From positions 3,224,001-3,288,000 of the forward strand of contig NZ_CP108454.1 in assembly GCF_036240795.1 (NCBI RefSeq): a DNA stretch of 64,000 nucleotides, in the 5' to 3' direction. The number at the start of each line of letters is the position of its first letter. Positions within the stretch are counted from its first letter, which is position 1. The position numbers were made by a program, and so were the translations under genes. Below are positions 60,863-64,000 of the stretch, in pieces. The DNA is from Streptomyces sp. NBC_01268 (lineage in GTDB: Bacteria; Actinomycetota; Actinomycetes; Streptomycetales; Streptomycetaceae). The notes under the pieces were generated by a model. The model had not been told where the DNA came from, made no database searches, and saw nothing but the letters and a program-made list of their open reading frames with translations.

Positions 60863-62140
60863 ATGAATGACTGGCCCGACGCCCAGCCCGAGGGACCCCG
60901 CCGGATGCGCCACGTGCAGCGCCCGCAGGTCCCCCAGCAGCAGCCTCAGCAGCCGCCGTACGGGCAGCGGCAGCACGGGCAGCAGCAGTACGACCAGGGG
61001 TACAACCCCAACTTCACGCAGGCGCAGGGCAGCGGCTACGACTCGGGCTACGGCGACGCCCAGGTGTACGGCGCCCCGCAGGGCGGCGGCCGGGGCGGCG
61101 GGCAGGGCACCGTGCCGCCGCAGTACGCCCCGCACCCCGCCGGCGGTCCCGGCGCCCGGCCCGACTGGCGGCGCCGGATCAAGATCGGTTCGATCGTGCT
61201 GGCGATCGCCGTGGTCGGCTGGAGCGTCGGCACCTACGCGTGGGCCAGCTCGCGGATGCGCAACGAGGTCGACCTGGCCAAGGTCATCGAGCGCCCGTCC
61301 GAGGGCGACTGCACCACGTACCTGATCGTCGGCTCCGACAGCCGTGAGGGCATGTCGGCCGAGGAGAAGAAGAAGCTGCACACGGGCTCCGCCGAGGGCA
61401 AGCGGACCGACTCGATGATGATCCTCGCCGCCTGCTCCAGCGGGAACACGATGGTCTCGCTGCCCCGTGACTCCTGGGTGACGATCCCGTCGTTCGTGGG
61501 CTCGGAGTCCGGCAAGAAGTACGCGGAGCGCGGCGGCTCCAAGCTGAACGCCGCGTACGCGATGGACGGCCCGGAGCTGCTCGTCCGCACGGTGGAGTTC
61601 AACACCGGCCTGCGCATCGACCACTACGCGGAGATCGGCTTCGCCGGCTTCGCGAACATCGTGGACGCGCTCGGCGGGGTCGAGCTGAACATCGAGAAGG
61701 GCTTCAAGGACAAGAAGTCCGGCGCGGACTTCCAGTCCGGCACCCAGACCCTCAACGGCGAGCAGGCGCTGGCCTTCGTCCGTACCCGCTACGCGTTCGC
61801 CGAGTCGGACCTGGCGCGGACGAAGAACCAGCAGAAGTTCCTGTCCGCCCTGGCCAACCAGGCGGCGACGCCGGGCACGATCCTCAACCCGTTCGCGCTG
61901 TACCCGACGCTGGGCGCGGGCCTGGACACGCTGATCGTCGACAAGGACATGTCGCTGTACGACCTGGGGAAGATGTTCTTCGCCATGAAGGGCATCAGCG
62001 GCGGCGACGGCAAGTCCATGAACATGCCGATCAGCGGCTCCGCCCCGCAGAACTCGCTGCGCTGGGACAAGCCGAAGGTGAAGCAGCTCGTCGAGCAGAT
62101 CCGCAACGACGAGCCGGTCACGGTCACCTCGGACCGCTGA
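60863..62140 (+). CDS. LCP family protein 5 with Gln/Tyr/Gly-rich N-terminus
   Basis: A 425-residue LCP protein. The first about 95 residues are rich in Gln, Pro, Gly and Tyr (PQVPQQQPQQPPYGQ and GYNPNFTQAQGSGYDSGYG). One transmembrane helix (about 108-128) precedes the LCP domain (about 145-380) with TYLIVGSDSREGMS, NTMVSLPRDSWVTIPSF, LRIDHYAEIGFAGFANIVDA and LNGEQALAFVRTRYAFAESD. No LytR_C extension. Start ATG 60863 is conserved for the family (MNDWPDAQPEG). Confidence 0.92.
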   Translation: MNDWPDAQPEGPRRMRHVQRPQVPQQQPQQPPYGQRQHGQQQYDQGYNPNFTQAQGSGYDSGYGDAQVYGAPQGGGRGGGQGTVPPQYAPHPAGGPGARPDWRRRIKIGSIVLAIAVVGWSVGTYAWASSRMRNEVDLAKVIERPSEGDCTTYLIVGSDSREGMSAEEKKKLHTGSAEGKRTDSMMILAACSSGNTMVSLPRDSWVTIPSFVGSESGKKYAERGGSKLNAAYAMDGPELLVRTVEFNTGLRIDHYAEIGFAGFANIVDALGGVELNIEKGFKDKKSGADFQSGTQTLNGEQALAFVRTRYAFAESDLARTKNQQKFLSALANQAATPGTILNPFALYPTLGAGLDTLIVDKDMSLYDLGKMFFAMKGISGGDGKSMNMPISGSAPQNSLRWDKPKVKQLVEQIRNDEPVTVTSDR

Positions 62141-62165
62141 CCGGTGACCGGCTCGTGCGCCTCCC

Positions 62166-63338
62166 TTACGGGAGGTTGCGGGCCATGACGATGCGCTGGA
62201 CCTGGTTGGTGCCTTCGTAGATCTGGGTGATCTTGGCGTCGCGCATCATGCGCTCGACGGGGTAGTCGCGGGTGTAGCCGTAGCCGCCGAGGAGCTGGAC
62301 GGCGTCGGTGGTGACCTCCATGGCGACGTCGGAGGCGAAGCACTTGGCCGCGGCGCCGAAGAAGGTCAGGTCGCCGTCGAGTCGTTCGGACTTGGCGGCG
62401 GCGGCGTAGGTGAGCTGGCGGGCGGCTTCGAGCTTCATGGCCATGTCGGCGAGCATGAACTGGATGCCCTGGAAGTCGGCGATGGGCTTGCCGAACTGCT
62501 TGCGTTCCTTGACGTAGCCCTTGGCGTAGTCGAGGGCGCCCTGGGCGATGCCGATGGCCTGGGCGGCGATGGTGATGCGGGTGTGGTCGAGGGTCTTCAT
62601 GGCGGTGGCGAAGCCGGTGCCCTCGGCGCCGATCATGCGGTCGGCGGGGATGCGGACGTTGTCGAGGTAGACCTCGCGGGTCGGGGAGCCCTTGATGCCC
62701 AGCTTCTTCTCCGGGGCGCCGAAGGAGACGCCCTCGTCGCTCTTCTCGACGACGAAGGCGCTGATGCCCTTGGAGCGCTTGTCCGGGTCGGTGACGGCCA
62801 TCACGGTGTAGTACTCGGAGACGCCGGCGTTGGTGATCCACCGCTTGACGCCGTTGAGGACCCAGAAGTCGCCGTCGCGTACCGCGCGGGTCTTCATGCC
62901 GGCGGCGTCCGAGCCCGCCTCGGGCTCGGACAGCGCGTAGGAGAACATCGCGTCGCCCTTGGCGAGCGGGCCGAGGTACGTGGCCTTCAGCTCCTCCGAG
63001 CCGGACAGCACGACCGGCAGCGAGCCCAGCTTGTTGACCGCGGGGATCAGCGAGGAGGAACCGCACGCGCGCGCGACCTCCTCGATCACGATCACCGTGG
63101 CCAGCGCGTCGGCACCCGCGCCGCCGTAGGACTCGGGGACGTGGACGGCGTGCAGGTCCGCCGCGACCAGCGCGTCCAGGGCCTCCTGGGGGAACCGGCC
63201 CTCCTCGTCCACCGCCGCGGCGAACGGCGCGATCTTCGCCTCCGCCAGCGCACGGACCGTCTCACGGAGCATGTCGTGCTCCTCCGACGGGCGGTACAGG
63301 TCGAAATCAGCGGCTGAGTTGTTCTTTCCGGACGCCAA
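62166..63338 (-). CDS. Acyl-CoA dehydrogenase
   Basis: A 390-residue FAD enzyme introducing the trans-2 double bond in acyl-CoA. Family marks include the N-terminal helical domain (YRPSEEHDMLRETVRALAEA), the FAD/substrate loop FSYALSEPEAGSDAAGMKTR and the C-terminal AKCFASDVAMEVTTDAVQLL with GGYGYTRDYPVERMMRDAKI and YEGTNQVQR. The catalytic Glu expected in the last helix is present in the YEGTNQ segment. It is convergent with LCP 5 and divergent from the UDP-glucose dehydrogenase. AT-rich upstream sequence (63355-63385) may hold an operator. Confidence 0.94.
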   Translation of the reverse strand: MASGKNNSAADFDLYRPSEEHDMLRETVRALAEAKIAPFAAAVDEEGRFPQEALDALVAADLHAVHVPESYGGAGADALATVIVIEEVARACGSSSLIPAVNKLGSLPVVLSGSEELKATYLGPLAKGDAMFSYALSEPEAGSDAAGMKTRAVRDGDFWVLNGVKRWITNAGVSEYYTVMAVTDPDKRSKGISAFVVEKSDEGVSFGAPEKKLGIKGSPTREVYLDNVRIPADRMIGAEGTGFATAMKTLDHTRITIAAQAIGIAQGALDYAKGYVKERKQFGKPIADFQGIQFMLADMAMKLEAARQLTYAAAAKSERLDGDLTFFGAAAKCFASDVAMEVTTDAVQLLGGYGYTRDYPVERMMRDAKITQIYEGTNQVQRIVMARNLP

Positions 63339-63468
63339 CGCTCACTCACTCCCAGGCTTGCTAACTACCGTTAAGTAACCCAAAGGGTAGGGCGTGACCG
63401 GGCCGCGATCCAGGCCCCGACTATGCTCGGGCAGGCATTTCCCCGCCCGTACGCACAGGGAGTCCCGC

Positions 63469-64000
63469 ATGGCCCTCAAGATCACCGTGATCGGCACCGG
63501 ATACCTCGGCGCCACACACGCCGCGGCCATGGCTGAGCTCGGCTTCGAGGTCCTGGGGCTCGACGTCGTGCCCGAGAAGATCGCTCTGCTCGCCTCCGGC
63601 CGGGTGCCGATGTACGAGCCGGGCCTGGAGGAACTGCTCGCGCGGCACGTGGACGGGATCGAGGGATCCAGCGGGCGGCTGCGGTTCACCACCTCCTGGG
63701 AGGAGGTCGGCGCCTTCGGCGACGTCCACTTCGTCTGCGTGAACACCCCGCAGAAGCACGGCGAGTACGCCTGCGACATGTCGTACGTCGACGCCGCCTT
63801 CGCCTCGCTGTCCGGCGTGGTGCGCGACGGCGCGCTCGTCGTCGGCAAGTCGACCGTTCCCGTCGGCTCGGCCCAGCGGCTCGCCGGACTGCTGCCCGAG
63901 GGCGTCGAGCTGGCCTGGAACCCCGAGTTCCTCCGCGAGGGCTTCGCCGTGCAGGACACCCTGCACCCGGACCGGATCGTGGTCGGCGTCGCCGAGGGCG
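63469..64000 (+). CDS. UDP-glucose 6-dehydrogenase (3' end outside window)
   Basis: The frame runs off the end of the window, leaving about 177 N-terminal residues. It begins MALKITVIGTGYLGATHAAA, a Rossmann NAD-binding motif GTGYLG, and continues with LGLDVVPEKIALLASGRVP, FVCVNTPQKHGEYACDMSYV, STVPVGSAQRLAGLL and ELAWNPEFLREGFAVQD, all classic for UDP-glucose/GDP-mannose dehydrogenases. It makes UDP-glucuronate for envelope polysaccharides. GGGAG six bases upstream supports the ATG. It shares a short divergent gap with the acyl-CoA dehydrogenase. Confidence 0.93.
   Translation, partial: MALKITVIGTGYLGATHAAAMAELGFEVLGLDVVPEKIALLASGRVPMYEPGLEELLARHVDGIEGSSGRLRFTTSWEEVGAFGDVHFVCVNTPQKHGEYACDMSYVDAAFASLSGVVRDGALVVGKSTVPVGSAQRLAGLLPEGVELAWNPEFLREGFAVQDTLHPDRIVVGVAEG

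Noticed and set aside
63355..63385. TetR-type operator in the acyl-CoA dehydrogenase upstream region
   Set aside because: The AT-rich sequence around CTAACTACCGTTAAGTAACC is suggestive but shows no convincing symmetric dyad.

Overview
The window is a high-GC actinobacterial chromosome segment, almost certainly Streptomyces. It has GTG starts, strong third-position GC bias, a whiB gene, an MtrAB-LpqB module, F420 biosynthesis genes and a 16S-23S-5S rRNA operon without spacer tRNAs. The gene order (hpf, comF, lpqB, mtrB, mtrA ... sahH ... manA, manB ... whiB ... fbiA, fbiB, manC, LCP genes, acyl-CoA dehydrogenase, UDP-glucose dehydrogenase) is, from memory, the core order around SCO3007-SCO3052 of S. 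coelicolor.

Left part (1-18.2 kb). A partial YcaQ-type DNA repair protein, an orphan LuxR-type response regulator, the ribosome hibernation factor HPF, ComF, and the leftward operon mtrA-mtrB-lpqB. Directly upstream of mtrA lies a 3.6 kb accessory island (about 8654-12279) bounded by two 174-bp direct repeats. One repeat is the mtrA upstream region itself. The island holds an N-terminally truncated tyrosine recombinase, a small secreted protein and a VanZ-like membrane protein. To its right is a rightward block of a membrane protein, DUF4129, DUF4350, MoxR ATPase and DUF58 protein.

Middle (18.2-38 kb). A leftward rRNA operon with a near-consensus promoter at 23867-23895, then SpoIIM/RDD membrane proteins and sahH behind a probable SAM-class riboswitch. 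An unusual orphan fructose-type PTS permease follows, then a cation efflux protein and a mannose activation cluster (manA, SIS protein, Trm112-like protein, manB). manC lies further right at 48.5 kb.

Right part (38-64 kb). A DUF5719 protein translationally coupled to a giant glycosyltransferase, then whiB, a cysteine dioxygenase, fbiA-fbiB, a DNA glycosylase, manC and a peptidoglycan-recognition amidase. Five LCP (LytR-CpsA-Psr) genes in about 10 kb are interleaved with a glycosyltransferase and a thioesterase. An acyl-CoA dehydrogenase and the start of a UDP-glucose 6-dehydrogenase close the window. The sugar-nucleotide, glycosyltransferase, LCP and amidase genes together suggest assembly of cell-envelope glycopolymers.

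The most striking find is a short ORF at 44354-44446. It encodes a 30-residue peptide with five consecutive Cys codons followed by Pro-Ser-Cys-stop, and lies just upstream of the cysteine dioxygenase gene. It is preceded by a perfect TTGACA box placed so that transcription would start at or next to its ATG. This looks like a leaderless cysteine-sensing attenuator controlling a cysteine-degrading enzyme.
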